A DNA stretch of 12,739 bases from Blastomyces gilchristii SLH14081 (GCF_000003855.2 NW_003101633.1:132681-145419); one strand, 5' to 3'; positions 1 through 8,156 are shown, counted from the first letter of the stretch. The notes: generated by a model not told the origin, from the sequence alone. Made by a program: numbers and translations.

Positions 1-1435
1 ATTTTCTTCAATACTTGTTAGAAGAATAGATGTAATTAGACTGATCACTGAGACCATGAATTTCATGTTTGGTCCCATTTGGTCTGGTCTCATACATTTC
101 TTGGCGTGAATCCCGCTGGGACTAGTCATTAAAAAAACATGCAAAGTGATTATATATGAGATCTTAAAATGAAATCATGACTTGAAAAAAATGAGAAAGT
201 GGTCTCATTTGGTCCCATTTAGTTCCATTCTTAGCATAAAGTTACTATTTTTAGACATTTTAAGGTTTTTTTTAGACTATTTTTAATTTTTTAAAAAGTA
301 ACGCTTTTTGGTAACACTCAAATGAGATTTAAAGTTATTTAAAGCAATAAAAATAATTTAAATTGAGAAGTGAAAATCATGATCCCATTTGGAAAATGTG
401 ACAAGAGTAGACAGTAAGTTCCACTGGAACAGTATGAGACTACTATTGAATGTTAAAACCGTGTAATGGAATCGGTTGAATTGATAATGAGACTATCAAA
501 AAATCTGGTCCTGGTCCCAGACACGGTCACACGGTCAGTCTAGATGTAATCAGCTTTACTCTATTCTTAAGCATTTTATTTAAGATATCTTGACTTTGAT
601 TTTAATAGAGCTCACTCTGTCTTTCAGATTTCAGCTGTTTTACTCTTTCTTCAACTGCTTTTCAATCAGCTTTTTCAAAGTTATACTGATTAGAGAGAAG
701 AGAATTTTCACTTCTTTATTTTTCACTCAGTTCAATATCAAATTGAATGATCTCATGATCTGATTCTGAGGTTTCATTTGAATCAATAAATCAGTTTATA
801 AGTCTTTTTTCAATTAGATTTTATGACATGAAAGTTAGATCTATAATAGATTTCTATTTCATGGCTTTTCTAAAGAATGTTTGTTAATCAGATATGTTAA
901 CTAAATCTATTGAATGCTTAAAAGTTTATTCAATCAGTTTATCTGCTCTCACTGCTCTTGTGCACTCTGAGTTTCATCAGAGATGATGTGCATTGAAGTC
1001 TTCTGTAATTATAGAGTTTTTTAAGAGAGTTATATTCAAAAAATTCTCTGTCAATTGTTCAGATATTATTATTTTCTTTCAATGACTTTTCATTATAGAT
1101 ATTTATAAGTTGAATAGTATCAAACTCTTTATCTTTATCTATAATATCACTCAATAGAATATCAGAGTCAGATATGATATCAAATCTCAGATTAAATTAA
1201 TATCTTGATCTTTTTCTCTCATAGATCACTACTCTTGATTTTATCTCAGATTTTTCAGAAAGAAAGTAGTAATAGCTTGAATAAGAAATGATATACTTTT
1301 ACTCAGTATCAAAGTTTGATTCTTGAAGAAGTACAAAGTCAACTTTTTATTCAAATACAATCTGAATACAAGAATAAATGCAATTTGAGTTTCTATTCAC
1401 ATTGTTTTAAATAAATGTGATTTTTGAAGAGTTTT
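1..1435 (-). pseudogene. LINE ORF2 relic, N-terminal endonuclease (APE-like, EEP fold) domain
   Basis: ORF2 of such LINEs encodes an endonuclease that nicks the target DNA and a reverse transcriptase that copies the element RNA. Here only the endonuclease end is present. In minus-strand order I read VNRNSN, FVLLQESNF (catalytic Glu, codon near 1322), IQLINIYNE (near 1115), EDFNAHHL (catalytic Asp/Asn region, near 1000), IIDLTFMS and SDHEIIQF (catalytic Asp-His, about 750). Trp codons after HHL and in the ADWKAV-like stretch have become TGA, and several CAA codons have become TAA. The first part is in a different frame from the second; the switch lies between about 1050 and 1017, next to A-runs, so at least one indel adds to the point mutations. 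MITE copy 1 (37-542) interrupts the linker after the endonuclease, and the frame resumes at 28-1. Not functional. Confidence 0.85.
37..542 (+). mobile_element. hAT-type MITE, copy 1 (506 bp, target duplication GATGTAAT)
   Basis: The element starts TAGACTGATC and ends ACGGTCAGTCTA, giving short terminal inverted repeats (about 8 bp exact here, 11 bp when the less mutated copies are compared). It is flanked by perfect 8-bp direct repeats, gatgtaat at 29-36 and 543-550. Eight-base target duplications are the rule for the hAT superfamily; 506 bp with no coding capacity makes it a non-autonomous MITE. GGTC/GACC motifs cluster near both ends, which could be transposase contact sites (inference). 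This copy keeps CpG and CpA sites, for example the CACGGTCACACGGTC end, and is far less RIP-mutated than the LINE around it. Confidence 0.9.
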
Positions 1436-1465
1436 TAAACTTTTTTTATTATTTTTATTGTACAT

Positions 1466-3602
1466 TCATACTAAAAGAGAGTGAAGATAGAGTAGAATCT
1501 AATCACTATCACTAGATAGTAGATTATAACTATTTTGAAAAGCAGGAATCTTAACTGCTTACATTCTATCTAGTTTATCATCAGAGTTATTTCTCAATTC
1601 TCTAATCTTAACAGGTGTTTGAGGATTCAAATTCTGTTTATATTTAGCTAGAGAATTGAAGTTTGAAGATCTAGATAGTTGAGAGTTTCTTCTTTTTAAG
1701 CTTACAGTTGCAGATTTACTAGCTTGACTTTTCTCTTCAGTTTTAAATTCACTTTGAGCTTCATCTTTTCTTCAGTTCTTCTGAGTTCTTGAAGTAAATA
1801 TACATTCTTTTGAGCTAGATACATGTTTTTCTTTACAATTGAAGCACTTAAATAAAGTATATTGACATATTTCATCTCTTTTTAAGCATGTTTCACATTT
1901 ATGCTCACTAGTTTTGTGATCTCTAGTACAGAATGTGCATTTTGAGTCTCTGAAACAAGAGATTGCAAAGTATTCATATCTTTGACAGTTTGAACACTGT
2001 GTTTGAGCTTTGAGATTCATTCTTGAGTCTTTGTATTCATGAACTCTTATTTTCAAATCTACTACTCTTACTTCAGAGATTCTTGATTGTTCAAGTGTCT
2101 TTATATATACTAGAATAGAGACATTTCTTCTACTCTGTCTGAACTCAATTGAATTAAGCTATACAGACTCTTTTCTCAGTTGAATAGAATTATATTCTTT
2201 TAATTCATTTTTAAGAAGTAGTATTTCTTTCTCACAGTCAAAAATTTCAACTGAAATATTATAAAGAATGAATTTGTCTCACTTTTCATCTCTCTCAGAT
2301 AGAATTGTTGTATTCAGTAGAGATTCTATTACTGATTTTCAGAGATTCTCATTCTGAATGAGGAATTCTGTACTGAATTCAGACATTGTAGTTAAAATAA
2401 TAGAATTTCTAAAGAAAGATGACTCAATTGAAGCTATAACTGGTTTTTGATCTTCAATATCAGTTATTAACTGAGAAAAGAACTGCTGATTAATTTCATT
2501 TCTAATTCTGAAAATGAGATTTGAGTTTAGCTTGTTTTTTTGCAAGATCTTCTGATTTAAGACTTTGAGAATAAGTCTTCTATTTCTGAAGATTTGAAAG
2601 TTCTTCTCTTTTTATATTTCTTTTTTTTTCTTTCTATGAACAGAGATCTGAGTAATATTCTTCTCAGTTTTCTCAGAATTTTGAGCAGGTTTTGAAATAG
2701 CTGGTTTAGAGATAGCAGATTCTGCTACTTGAGTATATATTTTCTTCTGATTTGAAGAAAAAGATGAAGAAGTAGAAGATGAAAAAGAGTCAGTGACTGT
2801 ACTAGAAGATTTCAATGTTTTTTGAATTGTATTTAAAATTTCAAGTTTGAACTTAATCACTTCTTGTAGTTGTCTAGTCTGAGTATGAAGAATTAACAGA
2901 ACTTCTTCATTCTTAGACTGGCCGCCAGAACCATGAATTTCACATTTGATCCCATTTGGTCTGGTCTCATACATTTCTTGGCATGAATTCCGCTGGGACT
3001 GGCTATCAAAAAAACATGTAAAGTGACTATATATCAGATCTTAAAATGAAACCATGACTTGAAAAAAATGAGAAAGTGATCTCATTTAGTTCCATTTAGT
3101 TCCATTCTTGGCATAAAGTTACTATTTTTAGACATTTTAAGGTTTCTTTTAGACTATTTTTAATTTTTTAAAAAGTAACACTTTTTGGTAACACTCAAAT
3201 GAGATTTAAAGTCATTTAAAGCAATAAAAATAATTTAAATTGAGAAGTGGAAATCATGGTTCCATTTGAAAAATGTGACAAGAGTAGACAGTAAGTCTCA
3301 CTGAGACAGTATGAGACTACTATCTAATGTTAAAACCGTGTAATGGGATCAGTCGAATTGGTAATGAAACTATCAAAAAATCTGGTCCTGGTCCCAGACA
3401 CGGTCACACGGTCAGTCTATTCATTCTTCTCACTCAGATACTGTTTTTCAAGAATTTTGCTTACTTTTTTCAGTTTCTGTATTTCAAGAACTTGTTATTT
3501 CTCTATTTCTTCCTTCTTTCTTCTCTTTAGAATTTCAATCTCAGGAACAGTATCTGAGAAAACATCTTTTTTCACATCAACTGAGTGTACTCTTGAACTC
3601 AT
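1466..3602 (-). pseudogene. LINE ORF1 (gag-like, zinc knuckles), RIP-degraded and split by a MITE
   Basis: ORF1 proteins of Tad1/I-type LINEs bind the element RNA. The ATG at 3602 opens a charged N-terminus (MSSRVHSVDVKKD...), hit by a TAA at 3497-3495. The frame is interrupted by the MITE at 2914-3419 and continues through a Ser/Thr-rich linker, a conserved middle (PVIASI, SIILTTM near 2440-2390) and a cysteine-rich region at about 1996-1800 with three knuckle-like CX2C blocks. Removing 514 bp (MITE plus one target duplication) leaves 541 codons in one frame, close to the usual size of such proteins. In the first knuckle the expected Gly-His pair reads Glu-Tyr (GAA TAC), each explained by a single C-to-T or G-to-A change. 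The end is uncertain: TAG at 1501 or TGA at 1468. ORF2 follows within about 50 bp. Confidence 0.87.
2914..3419 (+). mobile_element. hAT-type MITE, copy 2 (506 bp, target duplication TTCATTCT)
   Basis: Same 506-bp length and orientation as copy 1, starting TAGACTGGCCG and ending ACGGTCAGTCTA. Perfect 8-bp duplications ttcattct flank it at 2906-2913 and 3420-3427. It differs from copy 1 mainly by transitions. It is inserted inside LINE ORF1 between a Glu-Lys-rich N-terminal segment and the codons for KNEEVLLIL. An ATG within the MITE (minus strand, 2974) reads through its end into the LINE frame, giving a chimeric 120-codon open frame whose first 20 or so codons are MITE sequence; this is most likely chance. 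Confidence 0.93.
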
Positions 3603-3615
3603 TTTACTCACTGAA

Positions 3616-3746
3616 TGAAAAGTTGATCAGACTGTTTCAATTGAGAGATTTATTAATCTATTTTCAAATGAAAAGTTGGTCAGACTGTTTCAGTTGAGAG
3701 ATTTATTAATCTATTTTCAATTGAAAAGTTGATCAGACTGTTTCAA
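3616..3746 (-). repeat. Tandem 53-bp monomers (about 2.5 copies) upstream of LINE ORF1
   Basis: The unit begins TGAAAAGTTGATCAGACTG and repeats at 3616, 3669 and 3722, a spacing of exactly 53 bp; the third copy stops after 25 bp. Copies differ at few positions, including an A/G transition (gttgatcag versus gttggtcag). The array ends just upstream of the ORF1 start and just downstream of a TATA-like site, so it lies in the presumed 5' untranslated region. Tandem 5' monomers that act as promoter units are known in some LINEs, for example mouse L1; such a role here is inference. Confidence 0.85.
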
Positions 3747-3762
3747 AAGAAGAATGAAAGAC

Positions 3763-3776
3763 TTTTATATATAAAA
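3763..3776 (-). promoter_or_regulatory. TATA-like element at the LINE 5' end
   Basis: On the minus strand the sequence reads TTTTATATATAAAAG, a good TATA-box match, about 165 bp upstream of the ORF1 ATG and just upstream of the 53-bp monomers. In AT-rich RIP DNA such strings arise by chance, so the support is only positional. Confidence 0.3.
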
Positions 3777-4678
3777 CATCTGATTTTTTTCATACTAGTT
3801 CAGTAACTAGGTTAGATTTTTGAAGAGAATCTAATAAATTAAAATTGATTTTTAAGATAAATCAATAAAATCTTTACAAACTCTTTCTTAAAATACAGTG
3901 AGAAAAAGTATGATATCAATTGATAATAAATCAAATAATATAACAGTTTTTAAGAGAAAAACTGACAAAAAATAAGTTAATTTTTTGCAGAGAAATTGAT
4001 TAAAACTATTCAATTTTATTCTAAATTATTCAATTCTTCTCACACAACAAGTGTGCAACTCAAATCAGTTAATAAAGAGTATAAAAGAGAATTAAGTATT
4101 AATGAAAGCTCTTCAGTTACTGAAAAAGTAATTCTTACTTAAAAGAATATAAAATTATGATAGAAAACAACTCTGTTTTTAATTCTTTATAAGAATATTG
4201 TATAAAACTCAGAGAAAAATATCTTACTTTTTCAAGAGAAGTAAAAAACTATTTCTAAGATCTTTTTTTTTATATTAACTGCTACAGAAGAATGAGACAG
4301 AAACTGTTAAAATATACACTACTATATATTCTCTATCAAGACTTTCTCTCTTCAGAGTCTTGATATTATAGAGAATATAAGTCTGTTTCTATATAATAAT
4401 ATAAATATTATCAGCAGAATGTATAGAAACTGATTATTTATATCTCAAAATAGAAGACTTTGTTAATGATTATATTAATATAGAGTTAATTCTTAAATTC
4501 AATAGAAATCTAGTATTGCTGTTCTCAATCTCTTACAGAATCTATTGAATATTGAGATATTAAAACTGGATTTAATATATCTCACTATACAGAGATCAAA
4601 GACTCAGTCAGATCTTGAAATATACTGAATTTATAGTTATTAATATACTATTAACTTGTTCTATTAACTCATTATTCA
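3777..4678. other. RIP-degraded AT-rich stretch without a recognisable gene
   Basis: No open frame of useful length and no protein motif could be read on either strand. The composition matches the other RIP-altered stretches, with few C outside CpT and few G outside ApG. The only structure I see is a pair of neighbouring hairpins at 4325-4430. Confidence 0.6.
4325..4430. repeat. Two adjacent imperfect inverted repeats (hairpins)
   Basis: Hairpin one pairs 4325-4342 (TATATTCTCTATCAAGAC) with 4357-4379, which is complementary except for about five extra bases in the right arm; the loop is about 14 nt. Hairpin two pairs GTTTCTATA at 4385-4393 with TATAGAAAC at 4422-4430, enclosing a palindromic AT core. 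They could be the ends of a small degraded element or an AT-rich accident; no target duplication was found. Confidence 0.5.
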
Positions 4679-5004
4679 CTGATTATATATTGAGTACTGT
4701 TATCAAGGTATCTTTTTGTATTATTCTGTCAGAGATGAGTCAGATTGAGAGAAATAGTACAAGAGTGAGACTTGATATTGATGTCTAGATACACTGAAGA
4801 TAGACAGAGTATTTATAGAGATTGCACTTCAGAAGTGTTTATTGATTATATACTTGATATTATTACTAAGGTATCTTTTTGTATTTTTCTGCCAGAGATG
4901 AGCCAGATTGGAAAGAATGATATGAGGATGAGACTTGGCATTGATGTTTTGAAATATCAAAGATAAACAGGGTTTTCACAGATATCACTTCTCAGATATC
5001 TTCA
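4679..5004 (+). repeat. Tandem pair of 163-bp units with codon-level similarity
   Basis: Unit A (4679-4841) and unit B (4842-5004) share GGTATCTTTTTGTATT at 4707 and 4870 and align without gaps. Translated from GGT, A gives GIFLYYSVRDESD then stops at codons matching Trp and possibly Gln; B gives GIFLYFSARDEPDWKE and then similar text. Both end with KID/KIN-R-VF. Differences include clearly non-RIP changes that keep residue type (Leu-Asp versus Phe-Glu). This suggests an old duplication of coding sequence, later RIP-mutated. As 163 is not a multiple of three, the two units are in different frames unless an intron separates them. It might be an upstream part of the ATPase gene that follows, but I could not show a link. 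Confidence 0.55.
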
Positions 5005-5098
5005 CAATTACAGATCAGAGATCTTCCAAAATTGAGAAGATTGGCACATATGACTAGGTCTTTTCACCTTACAATTTGTATGGCAATTTGGCCCGGGG

Positions 5099-6306
5099 TT
5101 GTGGTGTGGTAGGGGAGAATGGGGGATACTCCCACACAGGAGTTTCAAACAATGTCTGGTTCACATTTGGCTGGATAACTCCACCACCACACGGGGTATG
5201 CAGTCAGCGATGGGGTCAAAATGGTTGTATGATCGAGGGCTTTTCGATGGATCTATCGGCGGGTTCTTATTCAAAAAATCGAGCGAGTTCGTGGTGGAGC
5301 GGTTGAATGAAGGCAGGGTGATGGCCCAATGCTGTTGTATATGCACACAGTCAAACACATTTTGCGGGATATATGAATTGTGCAACAAGCAACAGCCGCG
5401 AAATTTGATTATCAGGATTTCAAGAAGAGACTATTGAACTGCACTCTTACACTCACTCAACTTGAGCCTCTTACACAGTGACTTGAGACATTGAAGAGTT
5501 TTATGCCTGAGACACAGGTTTTGATGAACAGAAAAAGCTGAAAAAATCCCTCTCAACTGAGAAGCTCAGAGTGAGAGTCTGTTATAAGATTATCTCTATT
5601 CAATCTCAAAACTTTCTGCTAAAGTGTTATAGAGCAGATGTCTTACTATAGTTAATCTTTTATATCTGTGCATCTCTGCAGAAACTGCATGCACTCTTTT
5701 CAATATATATCTGAGTATTTTTCTTGAGCAAGACCTGACTGTGAGCTGGGTTATTGTATTGAATGAAGCATACAAAGTTTGATGATTTTCACTCTTTGAT
5801 TATTGATCAAAAGTCTGATTAAGGTCTTGTACATGTACTTGTCAACAGAAGTTTATGCATTTACAGAAACTCTTCTATCAGCTGTCTGATTACAATATTA
5901 TCTTACTGTCTGAGTTATTATCTCAATACAGAAGTTAATAATTTTCACTGCACTTCTGAATCTATACTCTATTATAATTGTTCATTATTTTAGCTCTTCT
6001 GAATAGCTATAAATTTTACATTGTCATTTAACAGCTGTTATGAAATGCTCATTCTTGCTTGAAACAAACCAGGCAACAGCTACACCCACAGAAACACATT
6101 GTGAAGAGAATGAGTTAATCTTACTCTTCAACAAAATCATGCATCTTTGAGTTGAGAAAGCCTTGTTATTCTGCCTCAGTGCCATCATTGATACAAACAT
6201 GCAAGATGATGAGACAATCATGAATTGTTTAGAAGCAAGATATTTGAAGGTCAAAGTTCAGGCTTAACTAACTACTGATGATGAAAGAAGTGTTCTCTCT
6301 CTCTAA
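5099..6306 (+). pseudogene. RIP-degraded fungal P-loop ATPase (DEAHK / STQEP family)
   Basis: I recognise a family of fungal P-loop ATPases, usually annotated hypothetical. Segments in order: GLFDGSIGGFLFKKSSEF and VERLNEGRVMA (about 5240-5325); after a 1-nt frame change, LLYMHTVKHILRDI and KFDYQDFKKRLL; QLEPLTQ; then LTIVNL and SAETACTLFN (5642-5720); Walker B as VIVLNEAYK (family: LDEAHK); FTETLLSAV; VIISIQK (family: ISTQEP); IVHYFSSSE; KALLFCLSAIIDTN; and the C-terminus YLKVKVQA to TAA at 6304. Frames join if 5571-5634 and 5777-5823 are introns (64 and 47 nt, GT...AG); the second joins codons exactly at AYK/VLY. Asp-to-Asn, His-to-Tyr, Thr-to-Ile, Glu-to-Lys and Pro-to-Leu changes, and TGA/TAG stops, all fit RIP. 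I see no Walker A; the N-terminus is missing or lies upstream. Not functional. Confidence 0.75.
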
Positions 6307-6790
6307 TGAATTAAAGAAAATGTCTATGTGGCTAAGAGAGCTGGTGAATCAAAATCAATATTCTCGGGTAAAATAATTTAATTAAGCAATTATACAACAT
6401 CATGTCCTCTCACGTGCTCACTGAAGCTAATTGAGAGCAGTGATGTAGCCCTAGTAATATTTATATTGAAATATTTGAAAAGTGAGTGTATAGGAAAACC
6501 AATGATCCGGCACTAACAAGAGCCTTGATTATATAGCTTACACTAGAAACATAAAAACGCCATAAAAACACATAAATACACTAAAATTGGAAGAGCTAAA
6601 CCATACAAAGTCCATTAACTGTGCGCCACAGCGTACGGAAAACCACACCGTACAGAAAATATTATGAATATAGCAATCTTCAAAAATTAATTAATAACCA
6701 CCACTCTGTCTATCTATAATATAAAGATCATCTATATGCTCGTTAGAAGGTGTAGATTAAGTTCTTTTTGAACACCATGCAATCATCCCA
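6307..6790. other. Non-coding stretch where RIP signature fades
   Basis: From about 6360 rightward, CpG and CpC reappear (cgggt, cacgtg, gatccgg, gcgccacagcgtacgg), marking the edge of a block that escaped RIP. No gene found. Small repeats: cataaaaac followed by near copies at about 6550-6580, and CGTACGGAAAA / CGTACAGAAAA at about 6632 and 6649. Confidence 0.5.
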
Positions 6791-7120
6791 TTAGTGTCTG
6801 GAGAGTGAATCAATGGTCGATATTGTCAGATATAGAGTACAAGAAATGTGTGCCTCACTGTGGTCTTTTAATATCAGATGACCTGGTCGAGGCACTCCGG
6901 GTTTAAAGGCCTCCAATCGAACTCGGCGGCGATCCATATATTCAGTTCCGCCCGGCATATTAACTTGGCCAACATTTAGCCAGCTACCTCTTTTCCAGAT
7001 CCCGGGAATATGAAATAGAAATACTCACTGTGCCTGTGCCATCCTGAAACAAAATCTGGCTATCATCTCACGAATCGTAGGTCCAGCCTTCTCCAAGGAG
7101 AACAGAGCGTAGAGTCTCGC
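6791..7120 (-). other. Weak coding candidate, 110 codons with one internal TGA
   Basis: A minus-strand frame from 7120 to a TAA at 6793-6791 has a single in-frame stop (TGA at 7027-7025). It reads ARLYALFSLEKAGPTIREMI, then after the TGA a Gly/Arg/Pro-rich part with PGVPRPGHLILK. The TGA is followed by GTA, so ACA-GTGAGTA there resembles a 5' splice site, and an intron is possible, although I did not find a convincing matching 3' site. No family is recognised. It lies in the block that keeps CpG. Chance openness in a GC-richer block is a real alternative. Confidence 0.2.
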
Positions 7121-7239
7121 TCAAACTTAGCCTTTGTGGCAGTTATAACTATAAGACGCCTAACCACCATATAAAAATTCTCTAATTCCTGCCGTATGTG
7201 CGTCTACAATGTCTGAAGAAATTCGTATGTACTTGTAAT

Positions 7240-7486
7240 TTAGTGATTCAAAGTAAGCGATGACTTGTTAGCCAAATTGGCCAAAGTGGGTGCTTCAAGC
7301 GGGCGCATTCAGAGGGAGAGGTCTGGGCGTTTTCTCGAAATACGGTTTGAGGAGATTGTATCCGAATTGGGATTTCCAAGTTCTGGAAGGTCAAAACTAC
7401 GATCGTACGAATCTAGCGCTGCAGACAAAATAAAGCATTGCTACCTAATAACTCTTTATATAGCCAGCGAAATCTCAATGACATGA
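7240..7486. other. Weak coding candidates on both strands in a CpG-containing block
   Basis: On the plus strand a 73-codon frame starts at a TTG (7265) and ends at 7486, reading LAKLAKVGASSGRIQRERSG. On the minus strand, 7419-7240 reads LDSYDRSFDLPELGNPNSDT and continues to SRKRPDL, with one internal TGA (7311-7309); it is preceded by TTTTGTCTGCAG, a good 3' splice-site context, which makes the minus reading slightly more attractive as an exon. Neither matches a family I know. Only one, if either, can be real. Confidence 0.2.
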
Positions 7487-7591
7487 TCCACAGGTCTCTG
7501 GGTCAGGAGAAAGACATCCTGAGCAGAACCTGTGTCTGCATAGAAGGGTTTTTCACTCTGAAGAGATAGTATAGTATATTGAATATTAATA

Positions 7592-8065
7592 TTAATACTT
7601 CAGTTTCCTGATCTCAGTCTCTAGCTTGCAGATCTTGTTATTTTTTCTGATCAGCTCTGTATAGTGCTTGATTTCTAGCTCAGTATTTCTCTTCTTCAGA
7701 TACTGTACTTCTTCTTATAGATCTCTGATCTTCATAAACTCTATTTTAAATATAATATGAATTTCTTGATTTACTGTTATCTATTCTAATATTAGTAAAG
7801 AACAAGTTCAGCTCAGCTGAGAGAAAGTTCTTATCAGAGCTATTTTTAAGTTAAGTATTTTATATTTCTTCAGCAGCTGTGATATTATGAATACAGAGAA
7901 ATTGAGAAGTGCTGAATCATTAAACAGAGTCTCATACTTCAGAAGGCTATAGTTCACAAGGCATCTCTTTCTCTGTAGCTCTCGCGGCGGGGACCGAGGT
8001 GTCTCTGCATCTGTATCGTCATCGATGACGATGGCGCTGCGGGGTTCAGCTTCAGTATAAGCCAT
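7592..8065 (-). pseudogene. Small unrecognised protein, acidic N-terminus and coiled-coil C-terminus, RIP-broken
   Basis: The ATG at 8065 has a strong initiation context (CAGCCATGGCT) and lies about 80 bp downstream of a TATA box. The N-terminus reads MAYTEAEPRSAIVIDDDTDA, then ETPRSPPRELQRKR: an acidic patch, a Ser-Pro stretch and a basic patch, coded by DNA with CpG and little RIP. From about 7960 the DNA becomes AT-rich and the frame acquires three stops (the first at 7810-7808), but it continues unchanged in phase to a TAA at 7594-7592, 158 codons in all. The last 45 or so codons read as a charged coiled coil (EVQYLKKRNTELEIKHYTEL and onward to KLETEIRKLKY). I do not recognise the family. 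The pattern, a clean 5' end and mutated 3' end, suggests only the downstream part was repeated or next to RIP DNA. Probably inactive. Confidence 0.5.
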
Positions 8066-8143
8066 GGCTGAACAGGACCCCTCAGTGAATGGAGAGTGGA
8101 AAAGGAATTGAAAGAAATATGAAGTGATAGAGGGGGGAGAAGG

Positions 8144-8156
8144 CCATATATATACC
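8144..8156 (-). promoter_or_regulatory. TATA box upstream of the 8065 start
   Basis: On the minus strand GGGTATATATATGGCC lies about 80-90 bp before the ATG at 8065, followed by a pyrimidine-rich stretch (CTTCTCCCCCCTC, TTTCTTTCAATTCC) typical of fungal transcription start regions. A similar arrangement recurs about 170 bp further upstream (8318-8327). Confidence 0.5.

Larger units (their letters stand above)
1..3776 (-). mobile_element. 5' part of a RIP-degraded Tad1/I-like LINE retrotransposon, interrupted by two MITEs
   Basis: Read on the minus strand, this stretch has the order of a fungal non-LTR retrotransposon: TATA-like site (about 3770), tandem 53-bp monomers (3746-3616), ORF1/gag (3602-1466) and the endonuclease part of ORF2 (from about 1435 to the window edge). 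The reverse transcriptase domain and 3' end would lie left of position 1. Nearly all in-frame stops sit where Trp, Gln or Arg would be expected, as RIP produces. Two 506-bp MITE copies interrupt it. The 5' boundary is inferred from the TATA-like site and the end of the tandem repeats; no terminal duplication is visible. Clade assignment rests on the gag zinc knuckles and the apurinic-endonuclease-type motifs, so Tad1 versus another I-superfamily clade is an inference. Confidence 0.8.

Noticed and set aside
3327..3618. Plus-strand open frames (67 and 91 codons) reading from MITE copy 2 into the LINE
   Set aside because: They are antisense to LINE ORF1 and start inside the MITE end; the products are low-complexity Phe/Ser/Leu runs typical of antisense AT-rich DNA.
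4325..4430. CRISPR-like or terminator hairpins
   Set aside because: Only two unrelated AT-rich hairpins, no regular spacing or spacers, and a eukaryotic context.
4772..4966. Plus-strand 64-codon frame spanning the two 163-bp units
   Set aside because: It is not in the frame in which units A and B are similar, so it is probably a by-product.
5161..5388. Minus-strand 75-codon frame
   Set aside because: Antisense shadow of the ATPase relic, whose plus-strand segments (GLFDGSIGG, VERLNEGRVMA, LYMHTVKHILRD) are the better coding signal.
6024..6254. Minus-strand 76-codon frame
   Set aside because: Antisense to the ATPase C-terminal part, which has family-like motifs (ALLFC, AIIDTN, YLKVKV) on the plus strand.
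6880..6960. Possible tRNA: GAGTTCGATTGG on the minus strand resembles a B box
   Set aside because: No matching A box at the right distance and no cloverleaf with acceptor stem could be folded around it.
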